Of a DNA stretch of 64,000 bases, positions 43,069-52,428 are shown one piece after another. Positions within the stretch are counted from its first letter, which is position 1. The number at the start of each line of letters is the position of its first letter. The stretch is from NCBI GenBank assembly GCA_036250225.1, contig JAPZLL010000005.1, positions 744,001 through 808,000 of the forward strand, given 5' to 3'. The DNA is from Cercophora sp. LCS_1 (taxonomy: Eukaryota; Ascomycota; Sordariomycetes; Sordariales; Lasiosphaeriaceae). The position numbers were made by a program, and so were the translations under genes. The notes under the pieces are model-generated. The model saw nothing but the letters and a program-made list of their open reading frames with translations. It ran no database searches and was not told the origin of the DNA.

Positions 43069-44019
43069 TTAAAAGGAAATCAGCTCCGTCGCGCTCTCCA
43101 TAAAGCGCACCCGTCTCCGCTCGACAGTTCCCTTGAGCTCGACCAGTCCGGGCACGGGGCTTCCACGCCGACGCTGGCTGCGCTTCGCCCTCGCCTCTCT
43201 CTCCTCCCGCTTGCGATACTCGGCGAGCTGTTGCTTGCGCTTGACCGTGCGCGCGTACGCAATGGCAGGCGTGGGCTTGAAGCCAATGCCATTGATGCCG
43301 GTGCCGTCATCGTCGCTGTCATCGGGGTCGTAGACGGTAATCTCGTCGTCGTGCCACGTCAGGCTCGCCCGGAGAGGGTCACTGATCAAGCGTTCGTCGA
43401 GCTCGGCGGGTGTTGTCTTGCCTGTGGAACCGGTGCTGTGCGAGAGCGGGGGTGTTCCGGCTCGTGGGCGGCCGCGCGGAGGCGATGAGGTTCGCGGTGA
43501 CGTGGCAACCGTCTCAGATTGCTCGGTGACCGCCGTGTCAACGGCGAACTTGACGGCTTTGGGCGATTGCTGGCGTGGACTCCGGCTCCCGGCCTTTCTT
43601 TGTGTGGAAGAGGATTGTACCGGCTGCGGCTGCTGGGGACCGGCGCGGGGAGTTGGGTCGGACGCGGCAGCAACGCCGGCGAAGCGGACCCCGGTTGCCG
43701 GCAGGTTGGCCGTCTGGACATCGGTCATGTCAACGTCGGGGAGTCTTGCTCGCTTGCGAGACCCGCCGTCGGCCTGGTCGAGACCGAACCCTCGCGGCTC
43801 CGGCGAGCGGGATGAACGATCGTCAACCCCGCCCCCACCTCCCAGGGCGAGGCCACGGAAGCGAACGGCGACATTGGTGCGGGGACTGGCGCTGCCGTCC
43901 TTGACAGGGGTGTGGGGATCGAAGGTGAAGGAGGCCGTCGTGGTGTTTAGGTTTGATACGTAGTCGTTGAGAAGCTCTGCATGCTTTCGCTTTGGCGTCG
44001 ATAGTGGAGTTTCGGCCAT
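43069..44019 (-). CDS. Disordered basic nuclear-type protein, uncharacterised
   Basis: A single exon encodes 316 aa from the ATG at 44019 (MAETPLSTPKRKHAELLNDY). The frame is open further upstream to 44202, but the Met at 44019 is followed at once by a bipartite-like basic motif and conserved-looking sequence. The protein is Ser/Pro/Arg-rich and mostly disordered, with several SP and TP sites suggestive of phosphorylation by proline-directed kinases. Ordered islands are FTFDPHTPVKD, VRFRGLALGG, and a C-terminal block SDPLRASLTWHDDEITVYDP ... GIGFKPTPAIAYARTVKRK ending in a charged helix QLAEYRKREEREARAKRSQR. I do not recognise a named family. A nuclear or chromatin-linked role is inference from composition. 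Confidence 0.6.
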   Translation of the reverse strand: MAETPLSTPKRKHAELLNDYVSNLNTTTASFTFDPHTPVKDGSASPRTNVAVRFRGLALGGGGGVDDRSSRSPEPRGFGLDQADGGSRKRARLPDVDMTDVQTANLPATGVRFAGVAAASDPTPRAGPQQPQPVQSSSTQRKAGSRSPRQQSPKAVKFAVDTAVTEQSETVATSPRTSSPPRGRPRAGTPPLSHSTGSTGKTTPAELDERLISDPLRASLTWHDDEITVYDPDDSDDDGTGINGIGFKPTPAIAYARTVKRKQQLAEYRKREEREARAKRSQRRRGSPVPGLVELKGTVERRRVRFMESATELISF

Positions 44020-45461
44020 GGCTGCTGGATTTGTTGGATGCGGGGTGGTGGGTTGAGGCGGGCTCTTCGCGATGCCGCTGGATGCAGATCTAGTTGTGGT
44101 GATGATACAGCATTGCAAGCCAAGTGGGACGTGGAAGTGCCGTGGCTTTAAATTTGGCGAAAAAGGCTGTCCGGCGAGAGGAGACGCAAACCAAATGAGC
44201 AAAGGGTTGTTTGCTAGGACCGAGGGACGTCAGACGTTGTCGAGGCGCATGGTGGCCGCCAAAAAGCGACCGGTGCTCCAAGGTAGGGCGAACTGGCGAT
44301 TGCTGGGAGCAGGTGGCAGATGAAGCTGCAGGAGCACAGGCCATCGGGCGCGCCAAGGACTGAAGTTGAGCCCTGAGAGGTCCACTCTGTGGGAACTTGA
44401 CCTGAGCCCGCGACGAAAGTCGGCAGTCCAATCGCGACGACTATACCACTTCTGCGTCGGGCACGATGGGTACCACCAGCGCCTTACCCCAACAGCTGCG
44501 GCTGCCCAAGCTGACGTTGTTTCTCGAGGCTCCAGCCACGTAGCCGAGGTTGTCCACGTGTTTTCACCCCCAGCCCGAGCTACGCATTGTATCGCACAAC
44601 ATGGGGTTCAGTTCATCGGCCCAAGGAGTTGCGGGCCGTGTGAGGCCTCGTCCGTTTTCGGCGACATTGCCCGCCAACAGCCAAAACCGCCGCCATACAT
44701 GCTCCCATGGAATACAAAGAAGGAGAAGACGTGGAGCAATGGCGACCCACCCCAAGCTAGACAGTAAGAAGGTATTGTACAATAAATACCCTGCCCAGCC
44801 CGATTGGCACAATCTCCCACCTTGGGTAAGGGTACCGGGTCAATGATAGGGCCTACTTGGACCGCCAAGCCCACACCCCGACGTCGATGTCGACTTTCAA
44901 AGTCAGAGGGAGGGAGGACAGGGCCGGTGATTGTCCGCCCACGCACAGCAGCCTTAGCGGTCAGATATTCAACAGGCAAATCGTCCAAAGTTGCATTTGT
45001 GGAAGGCGTCGGCATGATGAACGCGCTCATCCGCAGGAGAGAAAAACCTGTTAGGAGCTACCGAAAGTAGGAGCACAAGTCCCCGGAATCGCGCCACGAT
45101 AATGCCACCAGCCGAGGCGTGTAGTGGATGGAAGCCAGTCGAGCTAGTCGGGGACCGGCCGAGGCATGGTCGCCGGGTACCTTGTCTTTGCGCACATAAG
45201 GTGACAAGGAAAGCTCCCGATGTCTGCGCATAGGTCGCGTGCTCTTTGAGAGCTCAAAGCGAGCACAATGCATCAACGGATCCGGAAGCATTAAAGGGCC
45301 AGCTGTCTCCATCCCCCCTTAGCCTAGAGTCATGAACTGCCGCCACCCTGGCCACGACAGTCTACCACACCGTTTTCTCGCTTGCATATTCCACCATTCG
45401 AGGAGTCGCACTGGCTCTATATAGCTAGTCGGGGAAGAACGGCAACCGAAGAGCCGGAAAG
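44020..45461. other. Intergenic, no confident gene
   Basis: 1.44 kb divergent promoter between the disordered-protein gene and the 927-aa gene. A minus-strand frame at 44608-45030 (about 140 codons) has no motif and overlaps plus-strand frames, so I leave it out. Confidence 0.45.
45418..45423 (+). promoter_or_regulatory. TATA box of the 927-aa gene
   Basis: The sequence GCTCTATATAGCTAG places a perfect TATATA 39 bases before the ATG at 45462. The short distance implies a very short 5' leader, or a start site right beside the ATG. Confidence 0.45.
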
Positions 45462-48245
45462 ATGGCTACCGACAACACCAACACCGCGCCGCCGGCGCCG
45501 CAGGCAGCACCACGCTCGGCTAGCGATCCTTACGATGACACATGGCAACCGAGCCTGAAAGAGGGGAAGGGCGACATTGCGGCGCAAATCTCGCTGTTAC
45601 TAATGAACCCGCCGATATTCGAAAGCATGAGGCACACCCCAAACAACCACCTGACGGACACAAACAGCACACCCCCTTACGTGGTGCAGGGGGCTGACGA
45701 CGATGGATATACACACAAGTCCGGCAGCTGTTCGTATTGTCGGCGTACATACTACCCCACGCTGCCCCCACCCCTTGATGACAACAGCGCTCGAGACCAA
45801 ATTCTCATACATGCTAGTAACATGTCGTTCTACATGACCAATTTCTTCCGGGAGAGACATCGGTACGGATACGCTTACAAACAAAAATTCCCTTACCTCC
45901 CAAAGCGATACGAGCGCCACCCCATCCCAATGGTGGCACGGGCGGCTGAGCGCTGGAGTGGAATGTCGCGGGATGAGCGGCTCGAGATTCTGCAGAGTCA
46001 GAACAACGACTTCGCAGTCACGTTCCACAATAGGCGTTTCGGTATTTCAAACATGTTGCCAACGTTCCTGTCCAGGGAGACGTTTGTAAGCGCCCTGAAG
46101 CGCGACTACGGGAACACTGTACCACCAGGCGGGTACGGGGAGCTACTCAACACCTATATTAATGACTACTGGGAGCATACGTGGACCTTCCCGGTAATGG
46201 ACCTCGAGACGTTGGCCGACCATCCCTACCTTCTGCCCGGCTTGACTGCGAGGATGGCCGAGTGGGCAGATTGGGATTATCCGAATAAGGGGAGGCGTAC
46301 TCCCTGGCTCATGCCGTCTCTTCGCCAAGGCTACTCGGTCGCCAAGCGCTGGCAGATACACCCTCGCATGTTCAATGGGAAGATGGTGCAGATGGAGATG
46401 CTTACCGAACCAGCCATGGCGAAGCTCGAAAACCCGCCCCCAGGCGTCCCACCCCTGACATGGAGTGATAAACTCTTGGTGCCATGGAACAGGGCAGCCA
46501 TACATAGTCAAAAGGCCCTTGGCTTTGTAGAAGCTTGCAACCTCATTCACGCGGCACAATACGCATTTCAGGCAGCGTATCTGTTCATGCAGATCATGAG
46601 GTTGGATGCCGAGGCGGGGGGGCTCGAGAAGTATACGGAGCCAAAGATGGAGGAAGGCTACTGGGACATTACCAGAGGGCCTGGCGGAGCGCGGGAGCTG
46701 CTCGACAACCTACACTTCCTTCCGCGGGACGGATTCAAGCGGACCGAGTTGGTCACTCCGATCGTTTGGGTGATATATGGGAGGAAACTGGGCCAGTACA
46801 AGGACTTTTTCGAGGACTTTGAACGGTCCGTCTACACCCGTGAGGTTACCGCCATCCGAATGCCGATGTACCGGAAGCCGGTCGGATGGCGCGAGCTCGA
46901 GCCGTGGGAGGATGTGATCCGGCGAGAGATGCCCCAGAATCTCCAGCAGCAGCTGGAGCCCGCTGCCATCGACGCCTACATTGAGCGTGTTACCAAGTTT
47001 CAACCCACCTATGCCCGTAACGCAGCGGCCCTAGTGCTCGAGAACTTGCAGGTCGTCTCGTCAAGCGCCGACATCCCGGCGAAAGACAGAAACACGGCGA
47101 TCAAGGGAGCCTTCGATTCCCTTCACAAGCTCATTGCCCTCTCGATAACCTGGCTCCGCGATGAGCTGCCATTCGAGTATTATCCCCGCCTAGACCGCGA
47201 AGATGGGGGCTACCTGAAGCCGGATGTCACAGAGGAGGAGCTGAAAAAGAGGAACGACACTGACCTCGCCTGGCGCCTCGCCACGCTGGGTCGCAGGCCT
47301 GAGCAAAAGGCCGACATTTTTGTCGAGTTGCTGGAAATCTGGCACCACCCGCACAAAAAGAGACTGGACAACTGTCTCATGATCAGGACCAGGCTGGATG
47401 AGATTTGGATCCTGCTATACCACTTCTACGATTGGATGGTGGACGAAGATGTTGACCGTGACCCGAACGGCGAGATGCACAGCGCGTGGAAACAGTACGC
47501 CAAGAAGCTTCGACCTGCGTGGAACAGCACGCGCACTGCAATACAACTGACCAACGGGAGAAAATTACCCAATGGGACGCCTGATCCAAAGGCCCCTGGG
47601 GGGCAGGAGGTCCTGGATGGGCAGACAGACAAGCAGAATTCTCTCCCTCCACCACCTCCTCCGCCCGAATCACCATCGCCCCCAAGTTCACCAATCCAGT
47701 CTCTCTCGCTCTACGAAGAGGCCGAGATCCAACCCCGCTTTGTTTCACCGGCAGAACATAGACGGCGGCAGGAAATCCAGCAGGAGCAGGATGAAGCAGC
47801 AGCATCGTTCGCCGCGGGTCGCCGAGCCCAAGCCATAATTCCGCCGGGCGCAAAGCAGCTGAAGCGCAAACACTACAATATCATCAGCTTTATGCTCAAC
47901 GTTGAAGGAGCACCTCGATCGGTACCACTGCACGAGAACAAGGTTGACCAAGCAGTCATGGCTACAGGCTTGGTTGGTCCTTGGGTGGGGATCGGGGGTT
48001 CCGAGAGATACTACCCAGCACTCAGCGACGGCAAAAGGGCAATTTACCATGGTCCACATAGCAAAGACGGCAATAGATTCAAGGAGGGTGCTCTCAAGGC
48101 TCTCGGGGATCAATTCAAGGAGAAACAAAAGTGGCACATTGGCATGTTTCGCTGCGGAGACATCTACATACAAGCACCCGAGGAGGAACTCCAACAATAC
48201 GGTATTGTGCTGCCTCCCAGTCTCATAGTCCCATCATCTCCGTGA
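45462..48245 (+). CDS. Large protein of unknown family (927 aa)
   Basis: A single exon. I do not recognise the family. Residues 1-30 are disordered. A Cys pair (C90-x2-C93 in SGSCSYCRR) sits near the N-terminus. Residues about 100-700 are rich in Trp, Tyr, Arg and Met and look like one or two folded, mostly helical domains (for example KRYERHPIPMVARAAERWSG, YLFMQIMRLDAEAGGLEKY, WILLYHFYDWMVDEDVDRD). A proline linker (eight prolines then ESPSPPSSP, about 725-745) leads to a charged helix and a C-terminal domain of about 110 residues (HYNIISFMLNVEGA ... WHIGMFRCGDIYIQAPEEEL). There is no signal peptide, TM segment or transposase motif. The frame is clean over 2.8 kb with codon use like neighbouring genes, so it is certainly coding. 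A TATA box lies just upstream. Confidence 0.8.
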   Translation: MATDNTNTAPPAPQAAPRSASDPYDDTWQPSLKEGKGDIAAQISLLLMNPPIFESMRHTPNNHLTDTNSTPPYVVQGADDDGYTHKSGSCSYCRRTYYPTLPPPLDDNSARDQILIHASNMSFYMTNFFRERHRYGYAYKQKFPYLPKRYERHPIPMVARAAERWSGMSRDERLEILQSQNNDFAVTFHNRRFGISNMLPTFLSRETFVSALKRDYGNTVPPGGYGELLNTYINDYWEHTWTFPVMDLETLADHPYLLPGLTARMAEWADWDYPNKGRRTPWLMPSLRQGYSVAKRWQIHPRMFNGKMVQMEMLTEPAMAKLENPPPGVPPLTWSDKLLVPWNRAAIHSQKALGFVEACNLIHAAQYAFQAAYLFMQIMRLDAEAGGLEKYTEPKMEEGYWDITRGPGGARELLDNLHFLPRDGFKRTELVTPIVWVIYGRKLGQYKDFFEDFERSVYTREVTAIRMPMYRKPVGWRELEPWEDVIRREMPQNLQQQLEPAAIDAYIERVTKFQPTYARNAAALVLENLQVVSSSADIPAKDRNTAIKGAFDSLHKLIALSITWLRDELPFEYYPRLDREDGGYLKPDVTEEELKKRNDTDLAWRLATLGRRPEQKADIFVELLEIWHHPHKKRLDNCLMIRTRLDEIWILLYHFYDWMVDEDVDRDPNGEMHSAWKQYAKKLRPAWNSTRTAIQLTNGRKLPNGTPDPKAPGGQEVLDGQTDKQNSLPPPPPPPESPSPPSSPIQSLSLYEEAEIQPRFVSPAEHRRRQEIQQEQDEAAASFAAGRRAQAIIPPGAKQLKRKHYNIISFMLNVEGAPRSVPLHENKVDQAVMATGLVGPWVGIGGSERYYPALSDGKRAIYHGPHSKDGNRFKEGALKALGDQFKEKQKWHIGMFRCGDIYIQAPEEELQQYGIVLPPSLIVPSSP

Positions 48246-49038
48246 GAGAGGGTCGGGCCTTCGATGAGCCCCTTTGGCTGAGAGGAATGCCGGTTTACGA
48301 AGCAAGCAGGGTGATGGTGCTCAAACGTTTGTGAAAACACAGAGGCGAGTCTCCTCCTCCCATGACTTGCCGCAATGCTGACATTGGTACAGGTGTCTTG
48401 CGCACAAAGGATCATGTGCATACTCCTTTTCCTTTCCTCCTTCTTTCTAATTCTTTGGATATACCAGCAGTTTGATTTTCCTTTTTTTTTTTTTTTTTTT
48501 TTTTTTTTTGGATAGGTGACGCAATCGAACACGACTCGCCGCGGTTGCCTACCCCTGAGTTGACCCTAGCCCTACGCCCGTTCCGTTTACATTGCGAACG
48601 AGACCGGCTTGGCAAAGTTCGGTCCTCGCTGAGTAATCGCCCCTGGGGAACATGCGCTACTACCGATCTCTGTCTGTGTTGTGCGACTAATCGGCCGAGT
48701 AAACGCGGATGGTAAACAGCCTAACCCCCGCCAGCCACTAAACCCAGGCGCATCTTAAACGGCAGCCAGTCAGCTGTATGGTTATCCAATAAGCCAAAGC
48801 ACTGCTAGTTTCACCTGCCGTGCTACATCGGAAGGAGTCTCTCGTAATCTTTGTCATCGCCCAGCAGCTGCAAGTCGACTTTACATGCGCGCGGCCCGTC
48901 CGATACAGCAGTCCCGAGCTTAGTCCGGGGCCTCACCCCACTCGTGCAAGCAGTGTCTTGAATAAAAGTTGATGTTTTCCATAGCAGTCCTCAACAGTGA
49001 CTTGACATACTGCCTCGCACTCATCCCACCCAGCAGTC
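48246..49038. other. Intergenic with long T tract and tRNA-like fragment
   Basis: After the T28 tract (48482-48509), the minus strand reads from about 48580 down to 48510 like a degenerate tRNA: AACTCAGGGGTAGGC resembles a D-arm (A box) and GTGTTCGATTGCG resembles a B box, followed directly by A28. The A to B spacing is shorter than in true tRNAs, so this is at most a decayed tRNA-derived retroposon. A TATA-like AATAAAAG lies near 48960, upstream of the P450 gene. No protein gene seen. Confidence 0.35.
48482..48509. repeat. T28 homopolymer tract
   Basis: 28 consecutive T on the plus strand (A28 on the minus strand). It is long for this region and directly adjoins a tRNA-like fragment, as expected for the tail of a retroposed element. 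Tract length may be affected by sequencing error. Confidence 0.9.
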
Positions 49039-50809
49039 ATGGAAGTAGCAGCCGCCAGCCTACGGGCTACGCTCTCCAATGTCCCCACTCTCACAATCCC
49101 ACTGGTCCTTCTCATCCTCGTCATCGTGTTCAAGCCGCGCGAGAAACAACCACCTTCTCTTCCGGACAAGATTCCATTCATTAGCAACACGCTTCAATAT
49201 CTCACCGACCCGCATCGCTTCCTTACACGCGCCATGTACATTTCCCCTTCCACATTCTTACATCCGTCTAATTAACACCGCAATGACAGAACACACATGA
49301 CCCCAACAAACATCCTAACATTCCGTCTCGGTCCCGTCAAAGTCTACTGCGTCCAGAAACCCCACAACATCCTTCCCTTGTTACGCGTAACCAATGACTT
49401 CTCATCCGAAGGCTTCATGGTCATGACATTCCGCGGTCTCTGGGATCTCGACCCAGTCGACATCGCCAAGTTTTCAGCCGATAAATCCGGGCGCTTAAAG
49501 AAACCTGCCTCCCCATTTTCCTCATCATCATCATCCTCCACAACCAACAGCAAAAGATACTGGTACGCCGAACGCAAACTCTACGAAGAATTTCTGAGCA
49601 GAGGCGCGGTAGCCAACACCATGACGGACAAATACGCCGACATGTTCAGCCAACGCCTCGGTGAACAACCACTCCATGAATGGGCCACAGTGAGCCTCTT
49701 CAAATGGGTCAAAAAACACATGACCGACGCAGCCGTCGTCTCCCTCATCGGGCCGCGCATCCTACAGCAAACACCAGACTTCAGCGATCTGTTCTGGGAC
49801 TTTGATTCCAACTTGTTCTACCTCATCATGGGTCCGCCCAAATGGCTCAACCGCCATCCGTGGCGCGTGCACAAGGCTTTTCACGACGCCGTCGCGCGCT
49901 ATGTCGAGACGGCGTGGCGGGAATTCAACTGGGATGGTCCCGACGCGGAAAGCGACTGGGAGCCTGTCTTTGGGGCACGCGTGGCAAGGGAGCTGCAAAA
50001 GTGGTGTCGCGAAGCGGGGTTTTCCGACCGGACGGTTCGAGGGTTCGTGGCCATGCTGATCACGGCGCAGAACTCGAATCCGATTCCGCTGTTGACGTGG
50101 GCTTTGTATGAGGTTGTGCGAGATGGAGAACTGTTTGCCGCAGTGAGGAAGGAGGTTGATACAGCGTGGGTTGTTGATGATGATGACGGTGGTGCACGGG
50201 GAGAGAGGAGGAGGAGGAGGAGGAGGAGACTGGACTTTCAGAAACTGACGGGGTGTGTGTTGCTGAATTCGGTGGTTGTGGAGATTTTCCGGTTGCATGA
50301 TTCGCCGAATGTGGTGCGCGAGGTCAATAAGGAGGTTGTGATGGAGGGGTTTACGATAAAAAGGGGGTCGTATATCCAGGGGATCACAAAGGTGGGACAT
50401 TATGATGAGGGGATTTGGGGTATTGAGGGACATCCCGCGAGCGAGTTCTGGGCGGGGAGGCATCTGGAGAGTGTTACGCTTGGTCCAGAGTTGGGTGTTG
50501 CGGGGAAGCCGGGGGCTTTTGTTCCGTTTGGTAAGCTTGTGACACCAATGTTGTTTGTTGACAGTCCGTTGCTGATATTGTGTTACAGGAGGTGGAACAG
50601 GTGCTTGTCCGGGACGGTTTCTGGCAAAGCAAGAGATTTTGGTTGGGCTTGCCATGATTGTCTCGAGGTTCGATGTCGAGTTTGTCGAATGGACGCATCT
50701 TGATGGAAAACCGTCAGATCGGGCTGCACAGGATGATCCCGCGTATGCTGGTGCTGTTGCTGTGTCGCCGGACAGGGAGATGAAGGTGCGGTGGAAGCGG
50801 CTGTGGTAA
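49039..50809 (+). CDS. Cytochrome P450, CYP7/CYP8-like
   Basis: Three exons, 49039-49235, 49290-50530 and 50589-50809 (introns 54 and 58 nt), give 552 aa. The N-terminal TM anchor (TLTIPLVLLILVIVF) is followed by a Pro-rich hinge PPSLPDKIPF. The ExxR motif is EIFR (E397, R400). The haem loop is PFGGGTGACPGRFLAKQE with axial Cys 486. The I-helix reads AQNSNPIPLLTW (from about 325) instead of the usual A-G-x-D-T-T. The missing threonine and the N-x-x-P pattern resemble CYP7 and CYP8 enzymes (sterol 7-alpha-hydroxylases, prostacyclin synthase). A low-complexity insertion of Asp then eight Arg (DDDDGGARGERRRR, about 360-375) lies before the K helix. No biosynthetic cluster surrounds it, so the substrate is unknown. 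All splice joins preserve frame. Confidence 0.9.
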
Positions 50810-52428
50810 GGTTGACGAATAGTAACCTTGAATGATCATTCAGTTGCTGAAAATCATCCTTGAGAACGTAAGATCCAACCGAGGAGTTGTGGCCTTGACC
50901 CAAAGGGCAGGAGTTGGTTCCCTTTTTGTTCCTTTTTTTTTTTTAGGTGACATTTGGGAACCGCGTTCCAAGTCGAGAACTACATAAGCAGGTAAATGGT
51001 CTCATGTTTTCAGCGAAGTAGCTTAATGACTGGCCTTGTGGCCTAGTGGTTTAGTCGTAACCTCTCCCCTCTCCGTACCTTCGCTTGGCCTTATAGGCAG
51101 GGGAGGGGGGTTCAAGTTTTGCTTGGGGCACCCAATTTTATGGGTTTTTTTTTTGTGGGAGTGAAATCCACACAGTGCCGATATTGTCTTTCTGTTTTCG
51201 GTGAAAATTTGCATTTGGACCAGTTGAGAGGCTTCCTTCATGTTGTTGACATAATCTAGGAAGGAGCGATATTGTGTCCTTAACTTGGTCACAGATAACG
51301 CACGCCCTTTCAGGTGTTCCAACAAGCATTGATCAAGCGTTCGCGATGTCCAGCTAGCGGCGGCAGCCGAACGCGAGTGGATGTTTTGGTCGACAATTCT
51401 GGAGAAGAGTGGCATTCGGGTAGTAGGGCTGAAGTCGCTTCCGCAAGCGTTCAGGGGTAACCGCCAGCTGGGCCAGGGGTCTGAGATGGTTACACGGGCA
51501 CAATGCATCGCACGGTTAGGCATGCAAGGGCCTCAGGAGTCCTCAATGGGTCAGTCAGTGGCGCTCATCGCTGTCGCCATCAAATATTTCCAACGTGGCT
51601 TGGCGTGGCGCTCAGGGGCGTCCGCCTCGGCGTCAGGGCTTGCATCAGGGTTTTCGAAGGCGTCATCACCATGCCGCATCGGGACATTGCTATTGAGCGA
51701 CACAACGGTGGCTTGCGCGCAACGCTGGCGACAGTTGAATCGCGGGGAAACGCCACGCACTAGCGGCGATCAGCGTTTGACGACGATATCGATTCTGATG
51801 CCTTTCACGATGCAGACAATTATCGTGAACAAACAACGCGCAGAGAGGTTGTGGTTTTGCCCAATGCCCAGGCCGCGTAGGATACCAAGACGGGTCTAGC
51901 CTGGCGACGAATCCAGCGGGACAAGGCTCGGTCCCGGCACAGCGACACGCAGTGGAGATCAGGGCCTGCCAAGTCGACCCAGTTGGTGAGTCGATGGCAC
52001 CTTCTGTGCCTGTTTTTAGAGTGATGCATGGCGCGCCAAGGGCATTCATTTCCCGACAGTCGCTTGCGTTGTCGATAGCGTGCACTTGGCAGGAAACAAG
52101 ACGACCAAGGCCTGAGCGCTAACTGTCGTGATTCGGTTCCTGCGTCCCAGCAGCATGCACGATCATGCAAAAAGGAATTTCTGTGGCTGTCCTCACACCA
52201 TGGCGACCACGGGCTAGCCACGGGAGGCAAAGGTTGGCGAACGCGCCCAAGGCGTGCGCAACCGAGTCACGATGTTTATAGGGAAGGCTCCCGGCGCGGG
52301 GGAAAGGGGCTCTGGTGTTGACGGTTCCTCGGGGCTCTCTCCTGTCGTTCACTCACCCAGGCATTTTCGCCGCTGTCACTCTTTTGTAGGCTCTTTTTTG
52401 GCCTCAGTCATTCGTTTGATTCATCATC
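50810..52428. other. Accessory intergenic region with a SINE-like element
   Basis: 1.6 kb with no supportable protein gene. It contains the tRNA-derived element at 51030-51145 and a T12 run near 50935-50945. A plus-strand patch at about 51777-51880 reads FDDDIDSDAFHDADNYREQT, which looks coding but is short and isolated. The segment from 52260 on is the promoter of the cell-wall protein. Confidence 0.45.
51030..51145 (+). mobile_element. tRNA-derived SINE-like element (candidate)
   Basis: An A box TGGCCTAGTGG at 51039-51049 matches the Pol III consensus TRGCNNAGYGG, and a B box GGTTCAAGTTT at 51109-51119 matches GGTTCRANTCC. The 60-nt gap contains a strong stem (CCTCTCCCCT with AGGGGAGGGG) where an anticodon arm would be. 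The acceptor and T stems do not pair well, so it is not a functional tRNA. A T10 run follows at about 51145. This is typical of a tRNA-derived SINE head. The 3' limit and any target-site duplication are not resolved, and no second copy is visible in the window. Confidence 0.45.

Noticed and set aside
44608..45030. 140-codon minus-strand frame
   Set aside because: No recognisable domain and overlapped by plus-strand frames in a promoter region.
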